A stretch of DNA of 37,106 nucleotides from Dyella sp. ASV21 (GCF_016428975.1 NZ_JAELTT010000044.1:1-37106); one strand, 5' to 3'; shown: positions 8,657 to 17,668, numbered from the stretch's first letter. Made by a program: numbers and translations. The notes: generated by a model from the sequence alone, not told the origin.

Positions 8657-10909
8657 ATGAAACTGCGCCCTTCGCTTGCCCTGCTGCTAGCTCTTGCCGT
8701 CACCGGTGTCGGTGTCCATGCGCAGTCAGCTGCCGATCTCACCGATGACAGCGCGCCGCGCAAGTTCTCCACGCTGCCGTTGAAGCCGACTACCACGCAG
8801 GCGCAGGCGGCGCAGTTGTCCGCACGCTTCCTCACCCGCTTCCACTACGACGCGCAGCCGCTCGACGATGCGATGTCGCAGAAGATCTACAAGGCGTATC
8901 TGGACAGCCTCGACGGCGAAAAGGTGTTCTTCACCCAGGCCGACCTCGCCAAGTTCGCGCCGCTGAAGACGCAGTTCGACGATGCCATCTGGAACCAAGA
9001 CCTGGGCGGTCCGTTCTCGATGTTCAATCTGTACGTCATGCGCGCGGTCGACCGCATGAACTATGCGCGCGGCCTGCTCAAGCAGGGCTTCGACTTCAAC
9101 ACCAACGAAAGCTACAACTACGACCGCAAGAAGGCCGACTGGCCCAAGGACCAGGCCGAGCTGGACACGTTGTGGCGCCAGCGGACCATGAACGATTGGC
9201 TGCGCCTGAAGCTCGCCGGCAAGAGCGACGATGACATCCGCAAGACGCTGGACAAGCGCTACGCCGGCTACATTGACCGCGTGAAGCAGTTGGATGGCGA
9301 AGACGCCTTCCAGACCTTCATGAACGCTTATGCCGAGTCCACCGATCCGCATACCGATTACCTCGGTCCCCGCGCGGCGGAGAACTTCGATATCGCCATG
9401 AAGCTTTCGCTGGAAGGCATCGGCGCCGTGCTGCAGGCACGCGACGAGTACACCGCCATCCGCGAGATCGTGCCGGCCGGCCCGGCCGCCAAGTCCGGCA
9501 AGCTGCACGTGGGTGACCGCATCGTGGCCATCGGCGAAGGCGAAAACGGCCCGATGGTCGACGTGATCGGCTGGCGCCTGGACGACGTGGTCAAGCACAT
9601 CCGTGGCAAGAAGAACACCACGGTGCGCCTGGAGGTTCTGCCGTCCGACGCGGGCGTGGATGGCAAGCACGAGATGATTTCCCTGGTGCGCCAGAAGGTG
9701 AGCATCGAGGAGCAGGCGGCCAAGAAGAAGATCATCGAGGTCAAGGACGCCGGCGTCACCCGCAAGATCGGCGTGATCGACCTGCCCAGCTTCTACTCCG
9801 ACTTCGGTGCGCGTCGCGACGGCGACAAGAACTTCAAGAGCGCCACCCGCGACGTTGCCAAGCTGCTCGGCGAGCTCAAGGCCGCTGGCGTGGAAGGCGT
9901 GGTGATGGATCTGCGCAACAACGGCGGCGGCTCGCTGGCGGAAGCCAATGAACTCACCGGCCTGTTCATCGACCGCGGTCCCGTGGTGCAGGTGCGCGAT
10001 GCCCGCGGCGAAATCCAGGTGCAGGGCGATGACGATCCGGGCATGTCCTGGAGCGGTCCGATGGCGGTGCTGGTCAATCGTGGTTCGGCTTCGGCTTCGG
10101 AGATCTTCGCGGCAGCCATCCAGGATTACGGCCGCGGTCTGATCATCGGCCAGCCGACCTTCGGCAAGGGCACGGTGCAGAACCTGGTCGATCTGGATCG
10201 CTTTACCCGCAGCAACAGTGAGAAGCCGCAGTTCGGCGAACTGAAGATGACCATCCAGGAATTCTTCCGTATCAACGGCGGCTCCACCCAGCTCAAGGGC
10301 GTCACCCCGGATATCCAGTATCCGAAGAACGGCGACGAGAAGGACTTCGGCGAGTCCACCTACGACAACGCACTGCCGTGGACGCAGATTCCGCCCGCCG
10401 ACTACAAGCCGGTGGCCGATCTGAAGGCTTACCTGGGGCAGCTGCAAGCCAAGCACGATGCACGTGTGACCACCGCACCGGGCTGGAAGCTGATGCTGGA
10501 CGAGCTGGCGCAGTATCGGAAGATGCGTGACAAGACCACCATCTCGCTCAATTTCGCCCAGCGTCAGGCTGAGCGTAAGGAGCAGGACGCGATACAGGCC
10601 GACTTCCGCGCGCGTCACAAGGCGATCGATGGCGATGTCGCCGTGGACGAGGATGCCGCGGTGGACGATGGCCTCAACGCCAACGAGCGCAGCCTCAAGA
10701 GCGAGCTGAAGCAGGAAAAGGACGCCAAGAAGGCGGCCGATCCGCAGCTGGATGAAACCGCGCACATCCTGTTCGATGCGGTGGGTCTGATCAAGGGCGA
10801 CAGCAAGCTCGCGGCAGAAGTGCTGCCCTATGGCGGTCGCTACTCCAACAGCACCACGGCGTCGGCTTCGGCCACGCCGGAAAAGCCCACGCAGCCAGCG
10901 ACGCACTAA
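8657..10909 (+). CDS. prc: Tail-specific periplasmic protease Prc/Tsp (S41A)
   Basis: A 750-residue periplasmic carboxyl-terminal processing protease. In E. coli, Prc trims FtsI and degrades the peptidoglycan hydrolase MepS. A signal peptide ends near VHAQ (residue 23). An N-terminal helical Tsp domain, a PDZ domain (about 245-340), the S41 core and the C-terminal DUF3340-like helical region follow in order. The Ser/Lys dyad is Ser479 in GSASASE and Lys504 in TFGKGTVQ, with the 25-residue spacing of E. coli S452/K477. The ATG at 8657 is preferred over a TTG 21 bases upstream because the signal peptide starts there. It lies 26 bases after lipA and is followed by a strong terminator. Confidence 0.95.
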   Translation: MKLRPSLALLLALAVTGVGVHAQSAADLTDDSAPRKFSTLPLKPTTTQAQAAQLSARFLTRFHYDAQPLDDAMSQKIYKAYLDSLDGEKVFFTQADLAKFAPLKTQFDDAIWNQDLGGPFSMFNLYVMRAVDRMNYARGLLKQGFDFNTNESYNYDRKKADWPKDQAELDTLWRQRTMNDWLRLKLAGKSDDDIRKTLDKRYAGYIDRVKQLDGEDAFQTFMNAYAESTDPHTDYLGPRAAENFDIAMKLSLEGIGAVLQARDEYTAIREIVPAGPAAKSGKLHVGDRIVAIGEGENGPMVDVIGWRLDDVVKHIRGKKNTTVRLEVLPSDAGVDGKHEMISLVRQKVSIEEQAAKKKIIEVKDAGVTRKIGVIDLPSFYSDFGARRDGDKNFKSATRDVAKLLGELKAAGVEGVVMDLRNNGGGSLAEANELTGLFIDRGPVVQVRDARGEIQVQGDDDPGMSWSGPMAVLVNRGSASASEIFAAAIQDYGRGLIIGQPTFGKGTVQNLVDLDRFTRSNSEKPQFGELKMTIQEFFRINGGSTQLKGVTPDIQYPKNGDEKDFGESTYDNALPWTQIPPADYKPVADLKAYLGQLQAKHDARVTTAPGWKLMLDELAQYRKMRDKTTISLNFAQRQAERKEQDAIQADFRARHKAIDGDVAVDEDAAVDDGLNANERSLKSELKQEKDAKKAADPQLDETAHILFDAVGLIKGDSKLAAEVLPYGGRYSNSTTASASATPEKPTQPATH

Positions 10910-10935
10910 GCGCTCGCCCAGGCTGAAAGGCCTTG

Positions 10936-10972
10936 AACCCGCATGCGCCACCGGCGTGTGCGGGTTTTTTTA
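10936..10972 (+). terminator. Rho-independent terminator after prc
   Basis: A 14-bp stem with two G-U pairs (AACCCGCATGCGCC with GGCGTGTGCGGGTT), a 3-base loop and a run of seven T's. It closes the transcription unit that contains lipB, lipA and prc. Confidence 0.92.
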
Positions 10973-11068
10973 TGGGCAATCCCTCTGCGGTCGGACGATT
11001 CCGATGGTTTCGCTGCAGGTGTCGGCACAAGCTGGCGCCAACGTGCTTACCTCAACGTGGAGATGGTC

Positions 11069-11269
11069 ATGGGCATTCTCGATACCCTGGGTGAAGTCGC
11101 TGGCGCCGTGGCGGCCGTCGAAGGCGCGGAGAAGTTGGATCCGAACGCTTCGCTGCTGACCAAGGGCGTGGCCGCCGTCGCCGGCTTCAAGGGCACCGGC
11201 GCGCTGGAAGAACTGCTGGGCAAGAAGGACGACGAGGCCGATTCGGCCGACACATCCTCCCAGAGCTGA
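11069..11269 (+). CDS. Small hypothetical protein (66 aa)
   Basis: A 66-residue protein beginning MGILDTLGEVAG with an Ala/Gly/Val-rich middle and an acidic, Ser-rich C-terminus (KKDDEADSADTSSQS). I do not recognise a family. The ATG at 11069 is chosen because GTGGAG lies 6 bases upstream; another ATG sits two codons earlier, and the frame stays open back to 10943 across the prc terminator, which is unlikely to be translated. The amphipathic Gly/Ala composition would suit a small membrane-associated or stress protein, but this is a guess. Codon use looks like real coding sequence. Confidence 0.6.
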   Translation: MGILDTLGEVAGAVAAVEGAEKLDPNASLLTKGVAAVAGFKGTGALEELLGKKDDEADSADTSSQS

Positions 11270-11284
11270 GTTGAACGGGGACAC

Positions 11285-11318
11285 CCACGGACAGCCCTTG
11301 GCAGAGGGCTGCCCGTGG
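11285..11318. repeat. Palindromic hairpin after the 66-aa gene
   Basis: CCACGGACAGCCCT pairs with AGGGCTGCCCGTGG (13 of 14 positions) around a 6-base loop. It lies 15 bases after a stop codon. With no T-run it could be a terminator or RNA-end stabiliser. Confidence 0.5.
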
Positions 11319-11340
11319 TGTGGCATCCCGGTTTGGCTGA

Positions 11341-11421
11341 CCTGTAGGAGCGCACCTTGTGCGCACTGCCCCCCGGCGATCGCCCTCGCCGTTTGTCGCG
11401 CCCAGGGTGCGCCCCTACAGG
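11341..11421. repeat. REP-like intergenic palindrome
   Basis: An 81-base element bounded by near-perfect inverted arms that open CCTGTAGGAGCGCACC and close GGTGCGCCCCTACAGG. TGTAGGAGCGC-type palindromes are well-known dispersed extragenic repeats in pseudomonads and xanthomonads. It sits between the 66-aa gene and the converging M1 peptidase gene, a typical REP location, and stops 6 bases short of the peptidase stop codon. Confidence 0.7.
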
Positions 11422-11426
11422 AAGTC

Positions 11427-13169
11427 TTACTTGGCCGTCTTGGCCTTTTTCTCCGCCTGCTCCTTACGCCACTGCTGATACTCGGCGAAGTGCGGCAAGT
11501 CGCGCAGCAGCTTGCTGCGCGGATCAACGATCACCAGCGTGCCTGCGGGAGCTTCCACGCTGCCGCTGCCATCTGTCATCGGCAACTCGATCAGCTTGTC
11601 GCCCACTTGCACCTCTACCGGCATCGGGAACGGTTTGTCGTGCGGCACCAGCCAATGCAGGCGCAGCGTCGCGCCGTCCTGTGTCGTGTCGAGCGACGGT
11701 AGCGCGGACTCGTATAGATACACGTCGAAGAACCAGCCCAGGTCCCGTCCGGTCACTTGCTTGACGATGTCGATGTAGTTGCGCGTGGTGGCATAGTGCG
11801 GCGCGAAATTGCCGGGCTTGGGGTCGGCGCGGCCGTACACCAGACGGCGCACGCTCTCGAAGAACGCCGGGTCGCCGATCAGTTGGCGCAGGCTGTGCAG
11901 CATCAGCGAGCCTTTGTAATAGATGTCGTTGCCCGGGCCATGCTGGGCGTCGTACACCTCGTGCTCGAACTGGCTGCGTCCCGCCACGATAGGATAGGCA
12001 TTCTTCACCATCGCGCGCTCGTTCTGCAGCATCGAAAAATAGGGCATGTCGCCATACAGGTACTGTCCGTACAGCGGCTGCATGTAGGTGCCGAAGCTCT
12101 CGTGGATCCACATGTCGTCCCAGTCGGCGTTGGTCACCTGATTGCCAAACCATTCATGCGCAAACTCGTGCTGCAATAACCAGTCGAAGCCGTACTCACT
12201 GCGCGGATAGCCGTTGCCGTAGGCGTTGATCGTTTGGTGTTCCATGCCCAGGTGCGGCGTTTCCACCACGCCCATCTTTTCATCGCCGAACGGGTAGGGG
12301 CCAATTTCCTGCTCGAAGAAATCCAGCATGCGCGGGAACTCGCCGAACAACTGCCTGGCTTGCGCTTCGTGGCCGCGCAGGTACCACATCTGCATCGGGA
12401 TCGTGTTGCCGTAGCGGCTGTGGTAATCGCCCTTGAGCACGTCGAACGGCCCAATGTTGAGCGAGATGGCATACGTGGTGGGGTGCTTGGCGCGCCAGTG
12501 ATAAGTATGCGTGGCGCCGTGGTCCTTGATGTCCACCAAGGTGCCGTTGCCAGGCGCCGCCAGCGCCTTGGGTACGGTGATATAGGTATCGACCAGATCG
12601 GGCTTGCCCTGCGGATGGTCGATGCACGGCCAGAACAGGTCGCAGCCTTCGCCTTCCACCGCCGTGGCGATCCACGGCTGACCGTCGTCGGTATGGCTCC
12701 AAACAAAGCCGCCATCCCACGGTGCTTTCTGCGCCACATGCGGTTTGCCACCATAGCGGATCTCCACCACGGCCTTGCCGCCCTTGGTCAGCGGCGTGGG
12801 CAAGGGGATGCGCAGACGGCCATCCGGGTTGCTCCATTGCGTGGGCGCCAGCGTCTTGCCATTCACGCTCAGGTGGCTGATGGCGAGGTTGTGGTCCAGA
12901 TCCAGCAGCAATACGTCGGTGGCCTCGCGCGCGCTGAAGGTGAGCTTGGCGCTGGCATCCAGGCGCTGCTGCGTCGGGTCCACGCTGAAATGCAGTTCCG
13001 CGTGATCGAAATGCAGGCGCTGCTGCTCCATAGGCATCTGCCCGCCGGAGCGCATGGTTTGCTCGCTGAGCGGCGGCTGCATCGGCGGCTTGGCGTCATC
13101 CGCGTGGGCAAGGCTGCCGAGTGCGGCGCAGAGGACGAAGGAAAGCATACGCAGGCGTGGCAGGGGCAT
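11427..13169 (-). CDS. M1 family zinc aminopeptidase, secreted
   Basis: A 580-residue gluzincin aminopeptidase predicted to be exported. The signal peptide (MLSFVLCAALGSLAHA) ends near residue 23. The fold is an N-terminal beta domain, then the catalytic domain with HEFAHEW (zinc ligands H334 and H338, catalytic base E335) and the third ligand E357 in IHESFG. The exopeptidase loop reads GMEHQ at 308-312 instead of the classical GAMEN, as in other short M1 enzymes. At 580 residues it lacks the long C-terminal domain of PepN. The ATG at 13169 is preferred over a start 126 bases upstream because the signal peptide begins there. It converges on the 66-aa gene. Confidence 0.93.
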   Translation of the reverse strand: MPLPRLRMLSFVLCAALGSLAHADDAKPPMQPPLSEQTMRSGGQMPMEQQRLHFDHAELHFSVDPTQQRLDASAKLTFSAREATDVLLLDLDHNLAISHLSVNGKTLAPTQWSNPDGRLRIPLPTPLTKGGKAVVEIRYGGKPHVAQKAPWDGGFVWSHTDDGQPWIATAVEGEGCDLFWPCIDHPQGKPDLVDTYITVPKALAAPGNGTLVDIKDHGATHTYHWRAKHPTTYAISLNIGPFDVLKGDYHSRYGNTIPMQMWYLRGHEAQARQLFGEFPRMLDFFEQEIGPYPFGDEKMGVVETPHLGMEHQTINAYGNGYPRSEYGFDWLLQHEFAHEWFGNQVTNADWDDMWIHESFGTYMQPLYGQYLYGDMPYFSMLQNERAMVKNAYPIVAGRSQFEHEVYDAQHGPGNDIYYKGSLMLHSLRQLIGDPAFFESVRRLVYGRADPKPGNFAPHYATTRNYIDIVKQVTGRDLGWFFDVYLYESALPSLDTTQDGATLRLHWLVPHDKPFPMPVEVQVGDKLIELPMTDGSGSVEAPAGTLVIVDPRSKLLRDLPHFAEYQQWRKEQAEKKAKTAK

Positions 13170-13337
13170 GAAGCAAGTCCGTAGCAAGGCAAACCCGCAG
13201 GATGACAGCCCGCGCCGGTCGTGGGCATCGCCGAAAGTCATGGTCGAGACGCGGGCCGATGTCTTTGCTTGTGGTGAGGCGTGCCGTGCGCGCATGCTGG
13301 GTCGGACGCGGTTCGCCTCGTACTCGAGGAGAGGCTG

Positions 13338-13943
13338 ATGGATACGCTGCAGAACCTGGCGCTGGCGGGTGGCCTTTCATGGGCCAGCGGCTTTCGTCTT
13401 TATGCCACGGTGTTCATCGCCGGCCTATTGGGCCGCCTGGGCTACGTGCACCTGCCGGACGGCCTGCAGTTGCTCACCGATACCTGGGTGCTGGTGATCG
13501 CGGGTGTGCTGGGCCTGGGCGAATTTCTCGCTGATAAGGTGCCGGCCTTTGATAGCGTGTGGGATGCCGTGCACACCTTCATTCGCGTGCCGGCCGGCGC
13601 ATTGCTGGCCTGGGGGGTATTTCGTGACTCCGGAGCCAGCGCCCAGTTCGCGGCCGCGCTGCTCGGTGGCGCACTGGCCTCAGGTACGCATCTGGCAAAG
13701 ACTGGCGGCCGAGCGCTCATCAATACCTCGCCCGAGCCTTTCAGTAATTGGGGCGCCAGTGTCGGCGAGGACGTTTCCTGGCTGGGCGGCATGTATCTGA
13801 TGTGGCAGCACCCGGCGGTGTTCCTGGTACTGCTGGGCATCTTCGTGTTGTTCCTGCTGTGGCTGGTGCCGAAGATCGTCCGCGGTCTGCGCACCTTGGC
13901 GCGGCGGCTGCGCGGCACCAGCGCGCCCCCGCGGGGTGCCTGA
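13338..13943 (+). CDS. DUF4126 family membrane protein
   Basis: A 201-residue integral membrane protein with about four or five hydrophobic segments and a basic C-terminal tail. The opening LSWASGFRLYATVFIAGLLGRLG and the later GGALASGTHLAKTGGRALIN with PEPFSNWGASVGED are typical of the DUF4126 family, whose function is unknown. The start has a good ribosome-binding site (GAGGAGAGG at 13326-13334). It is transcribed divergently from the M1 peptidase, with 168 bases between the starts. Confidence 0.88.
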   Translation: MDTLQNLALAGGLSWASGFRLYATVFIAGLLGRLGYVHLPDGLQLLTDTWVLVIAGVLGLGEFLADKVPAFDSVWDAVHTFIRVPAGALLAWGVFRDSGASAQFAAALLGGALASGTHLAKTGGRALINTSPEPFSNWGASVGEDVSWLGGMYLMWQHPAVFLVLLGIFVLFLLWLVPKIVRGLRTLARRLRGTSAPPRGA

Positions 13944-14028
13944 GCGCGCTATGGCAGGTAACGGCCGTAACGTCTGTGAGTGACTCGTGACGCTCGCCCC
14001 GTCGGACGCGCTACGAGCGTGGCGCTTA

Positions 14029-14074
14029 GGAGTGACGAACCCAAACGTCGTTGCCCCCCTCAGTTCGTCATTCC
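14029..14074. terminator. Hairpin between convergent genes
   Basis: GGAGTGACGAAC pairs with GTTCGTCATTCC (12 bp, one G-U) around a 22-base loop, between the DUF4126 gene (+) and the M17 peptidase gene (-). There is no clear T-run on either strand. It may act as a bidirectional transcription barrier or may be a degenerate copy of the GTCATTCC-type dispersed palindrome. Confidence 0.45.
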
Positions 14075-14127
14075 TGCGCGACGTGCCTTTCAACGGAGAA
14101 AAGCACGTCGCCGCCACGGCGCCACGT

Positions 14128-15507
14128 TCAGCGCGTATAGCGCTGCTGCAGAAACGCAAAGAACGCGCGCAAGCCCAGCGCCTCGCCGCCGCGTGGCCGG
14201 CCCGGGCGATCGGCGTCATTCCATGCATAGGTGTCCAGATGCAGCCACGGCGTGGTTTCCGGCACGAAGCGCTCCAAGTACAGCGCAGCGGTAATCGCAC
14301 CAGCGTGACGCGAGGCGCCGGAGTTCGCCATATCGGCCAGATAGCTTTCCAGCATCTTGCGGTAGGGCCGCCACAGCGGCAGGCGCCACAGCGGATCATT
14401 CACCGCGCGGCCGGCATCCAGCACGCGGTCGGCCACGTCGTCGCGATTGGCGAACAGTGCCGGCAGGTCCGGGCCCAGCGCAATGCGTGCGGCGCCGGTG
14501 AGCGTGGCGAAGTCGACGATCAGTTCCGGCTGCTGCTCGCTGGCGTAGGTCAACGCATCGCACAGCACCAAGCGGCCCTCGGCGTCGGTGTTGTCCACTT
14601 CCACCGAGATGCCCGCGCGCGTGGTGATTACTTCGCCCGGACGCATCGCCGCGCCGGACACGGCGTTCTCCACCGCGGGAATCAGCAACTGCAGGCGCAC
14701 CGGCAGCTTGGCCTGCATGACGAGGCCGGCGAGCGCGATGGCATGGGCGGCGCCGCCCATATCCTTCTTCATCCAGCGCATGCCGTCGGCAGGCTTGAGA
14801 TCCAGGCCGCCGGTGTCAAAGCACACGCCCTTGCCGACCACCGCCAACTTGGGATCGCTGGATTTGCCCCAGGTCAGCTCGATCAGGCGCGGCGCGCGAT
14901 GGCTGGCGCGGCCCACCGCGTGGATGGTGGGGAAGTTGGCTTTCAGTAGTTCGTCGCCCACCCATTCGCGCACCTTGCCCTTGTGCGCCTTGCCTAGCTG
15001 CTTCACGGCTTCGGCAAGCTGCTTGGGACCCATGTCTTCGGTGGGCGTATTTACTAGGTCGCGTACCAGGGTGGTGGCCTCCACCAGTGGCGCGAGCACG
15101 GCGAGATCGGCGGCGGAGATCGCCAGCTTGGCCGGCGCGCGTCGCGCCTTGCGGTACCGGGTGAACTCATACGCGCCCAGCGCCCAGCCTAGCGCCGCCT
15201 GCGCGGTGTCCTTGAGCACGCCTTCGTCGGCGAGGTGATACGTATTCTCCGGCAACGTGCGCGCCAGTGCGCCGAGCGCGCCCAGTGCGTCGCCAGCATC
15301 CACGCCGAGCAGCACGCGGACCAGCTTGCCGTTTTCGTCGGCGACCAGGGCGAAGGTGCCGGGTGCGGCCTCGAAGCCGCTATCGACCAGCCAGCGTCGC
15401 TGCGCGGCGCTAAGGCGGCGCTTGGCGGCGGCAAACCGGGTGGAGTCAGTAGTTTCGATGGCGATGCTCTGGCGCTCGCCGGCCTTGCGTTCGATCAGGA
15501 CAGACAT
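14128..15507 (-). CDS. M17 leucyl aminopeptidase family protein
   Basis: A 459-residue cytosolic metallo-aminopeptidase. The catalytic domain carries the family motifs GKGVCFDTGGLDLKP (metal ligand D231), MKKDMGGAA (about 246-254) and NTDAEGRLVL (D308, E310, Arg312). The N-terminal domain (1-150) is shorter and diverged from PepA, which fits the PepB-like branch common in Xanthomonadales. The ATG at 15507 has AAGGAAA a few bases upstream; the frame remains open another 411 bases into the HAD gene, but that stretch is not protein-like. It is the last gene of the minus-strand group that starts with the PstS-LysM gene. Confidence 0.92.
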   Translation of the reverse strand: MSVLIERKAGERQSIAIETTDSTRFAAAKRRLSAAQRRWLVDSGFEAAPGTFALVADENGKLVRVLLGVDAGDALGALGALARTLPENTYHLADEGVLKDTAQAALGWALGAYEFTRYRKARRAPAKLAISAADLAVLAPLVEATTLVRDLVNTPTEDMGPKQLAEAVKQLGKAHKGKVREWVGDELLKANFPTIHAVGRASHRAPRLIELTWGKSSDPKLAVVGKGVCFDTGGLDLKPADGMRWMKKDMGGAAHAIALAGLVMQAKLPVRLQLLIPAVENAVSGAAMRPGEVITTRAGISVEVDNTDAEGRLVLCDALTYASEQQPELIVDFATLTGAARIALGPDLPALFANRDDVADRVLDAGRAVNDPLWRLPLWRPYRKMLESYLADMANSGASRHAGAITAALYLERFVPETTPWLHLDTYAWNDADRPGRPRGGEALGLRAFFAFLQQRYTR

Positions 15508-15656
15508 GGATTTCCTTAGCGCGGCGCGTCGAATAGCCGCGATGCCACAGGGGAGGCTAATGATGCGCGCTTTCGCCCTGCGGGGCGAGATTGGCGACGC
15601 CGCATGGCTCGTATCGGCAGTGGTGGCGCGTCCGCGCATGCGGCGCGAGGCCGGGG

Positions 15657-16349
15657 TCAGTCCAGCGCTTCCAGCCAGTCCGCCAGTGCGCTCATGTCGC
15701 GCACATTCAGATCGGGGGCGGTGCCCAGTGCGCCCGGCCAGGGATGGCCGTGGCGATTGATCCATGCGGTGCGCAGGCCCGCGTCGCGCGCGCCCACCAC
15801 GTCCAGCTCCGGATCGTCGCCCACATGCAGGATCTCTTCGGGCGCGATGCCCAGCCGCTCGGCCGCGGCCACGAAGATGCGCGGGTCGGGCTTGGCTACG
15901 CCCGCGTCGCGGGCGCATACGTGGTGCGCAAAGTGCGCCCGTATGCCGATGCGATCCAGGTCGGCATTGCCGTTGGTGAGGCTGGCCACCGGCCAGCGGG
16001 CGGCAATGCGCTGCAGCGCGGGCAGGCTATCGGGGTAGAGATCGACGGTGTTGCGCGCTGAGAAATAGATATCCCACAGCGTTTCCAGCGGCGCTTCGTC
16101 GATGCCGCAGTGCGCGAACGCCCGCTGCATGGTGATATGACGTTGCGTCGTGAAATCGTGGGCGAGGTCGGTGCGCTCGGCCGCAACCTCGGCACGCAGC
16201 GCGCGCATGGCCGGAATAGGCCACGCGCGCGCTACATGGGGATAGTGCTGACGCAGATACGCGTCCAGATCGTGGTCCGCACGTTCCAGGGCCGGCAGTA
16301 CCGGCCACAGGGTGTCGTCCAGATCCAGGGTGAGGGCGCGAATCCGCAC
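15657..16349 (-). CDS. HAD-superfamily phosphatase (YigB-like)
   Basis: A 230-residue haloacid-dehalogenase-like hydrolase. Motif I is D9-L-D11-D-T near the N-terminus, motif II is in SLTNGNAD, the lysine of motif III is in GVAKPDPRIF, and motif IV is HVGDDPELDVVGA. A helical C1 cap lies between motifs I and II. The closest functional pattern I can recall is YigB, which dephosphorylates FMN and the riboflavin precursor, but HAD substrate range cannot be read from sequence. It starts 12 bases after the PstS-LysM gene, so the two are very likely co-transcribed. Confidence 0.88.
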   Translation of the reverse strand: MRIRALTLDLDDTLWPVLPALERADHDLDAYLRQHYPHVARAWPIPAMRALRAEVAAERTDLAHDFTTQRHITMQRAFAHCGIDEAPLETLWDIYFSARNTVDLYPDSLPALQRIAARWPVASLTNGNADLDRIGIRAHFAHHVCARDAGVAKPDPRIFVAAAERLGIAPEEILHVGDDPELDVVGARDAGLRTAWINRHGHPWPGALGTAPDLNVRDMSALADWLEALD

Positions 16350-16361
16350 GCGGCAATCGCC

Positions 16362-17591
16362 TTAGTTGCCGCTGACCTGCAGCACCTGATCCAGCTTCAG
16401 GGTGTCGTTGGAGAGGTGGTTCCAGCTCTTGAGCTGGGCCACGGTCACCGAGTACTTCTGCGCGATGGTGGACAGCGTATCGCCCTTGGTGACGGTGTAG
16501 GTCTTGTTGGCATCGGCCGCGGCGGTATTGCGCGCTTCCATGGCCTGCTTGGCCTCCTGCGTGTGCTCGGAGGTCGGCGCCATCGCGGCACCGGCGGCAT
16601 AGGTCGCGCCCGGGGCGGATACCGGCGTCGGGGCCGGGGCGGGGTCTTCCGCCGGCATCGGGATGTTGTTGGCGGCGAGCAGCTTGGCGCGACGGGCCTG
16701 GTCGTTATCGGCCAGCTGCGGTGCATCGGTGTACGGCACCAGCTGATGCTGGCGGGCCAGCGCCTTCACCTGATCGGTGTGCAGGAACTCCATAAAGGCT
16801 TCGATCTGCGCGGCCTTCGGGCTGTTGCGGTTGGTCACCAGATACAGCGGGGTGTACAGCGGATAGCTGCCATCGGAGATGGTGGCCAGGCTCGGGTGCA
16901 CGCCTTCCACGCTGACCATGCGCACCTTGCTGTTGGTGGCCACGCCCGACAGGGTGGTGACGCCCAGCGCATTGGGGTCGAGCGTTACGGCTTCTTCCAG
17001 CTTGGCCGTATTCACGTAGAGGCGCGGCGCGGCCACCGGCTGGTTGCCGCGACCGAAGATCAGGCGACGCAGGCTGTATTCCACGCCGTCACCGGGGCTC
17101 GCCACGGCGTACAGGTTGATCGGGGCATCTTTACCGCCCACGTCGCGCCAGTTGGTGATCTTGCCGAAGTAGATGTCGTGCAGCTGCTTGGCGGTGAGGT
17201 TGGGCACGGTGTTGGACGGGTGCGTGATCATCACCAGCGCGTCGAACGCCACCGGCGTGAACACCAGGTCGCTCTCGCTGCCGCCCGCGCTGCCGCGCGC
17301 ACTGCCGGCCACGTCGGCGAGGCCGCGCGATACGGCATCCAGGCCCGAGGCGGTGTTGAACGGTTGCATGTCGATGCGGCCCTTGCCGCTCTTCTCCCAC
17401 GCCTTGGCCACGTCGTCGACCACGCCGCGCGCGGTGGCGTAATCGCCGCGCCAGATCAGGGCGGGAGCCGTGGAGGCGGCGGACTTGGCCGGCGCCTTGG
17501 ACTTGGTGGTTTTGCCGGCGGCGATGGCGCCGCTGGCGGCGCATGCGCAGAACAGCGCAGCGATGAGAACGCGGGAAATACGAAGTGACAT
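16362..17591 (-). CDS. PstS-like substrate-binding protein fused to LysM
   Basis: A 409-residue secreted protein with an unusual architecture. A signal peptide (cleavage near AIAA, residue 25) and a Lys/Ala/Ser-rich linker lead to a periplasmic binding domain (about 45-300) of the PstS family. Recognisable parts are GDYATARGVVDDVAKAW, FDALVMITHPSN, KQLHDIYFGKITNW, SLRRLIFG and YPLYTPLYLVTN. A Pro/Ala-rich linker and a C-terminal LysM domain (365-407) follow; LysM binds peptidoglycan. No pstC, pstA or pstB gene is nearby, so it may work away from a dedicated transporter, perhaps capturing phosphate on the murein. The phosphate ligand is inferred from the family only. Confidence 0.88.
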   Translation of the reverse strand: MSLRISRVLIAALFCACAASGAIAAGKTTKSKAPAKSAASTAPALIWRGDYATARGVVDDVAKAWEKSGKGRIDMQPFNTASGLDAVSRGLADVAGSARGSAGGSESDLVFTPVAFDALVMITHPSNTVPNLTAKQLHDIYFGKITNWRDVGGKDAPINLYAVASPGDGVEYSLRRLIFGRGNQPVAAPRLYVNTAKLEEAVTLDPNALGVTTLSGVATNSKVRMVSVEGVHPSLATISDGSYPLYTPLYLVTNRNSPKAAQIEAFMEFLHTDQVKALARQHQLVPYTDAPQLADNDQARRAKLLAANNIPMPAEDPAPAPTPVSAPGATYAAGAAMAPTSEHTQEAKQAMEARNTAAADANKTYTVTKGDTLSTIAQKYSVTVAQLKSWNHLSNDTLKLDQVLQVSGN

Positions 17592-17668
17592 GGCGGTTTG
17601 GAACCCCGAGTAATGATGGTGGTGTTCACGAGCCGCCTGGAAAGGGCGCGCGTGCAGAACAGAAAGCC

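Noticed and set aside
13170-13295. Longer N-terminus for the M1 aminopeptidase
   Set aside because: The extra 42 codons precede a complete signal peptide and are Arg/Ser-rich without protein-like pattern; they occupy the divergent promoter region.
15508-15656. Extra coding sequence upstream of the M17 peptidase
   Set aside because: The frame is open but codon use is poor, and the ATG at 15507 has a good ribosome site.
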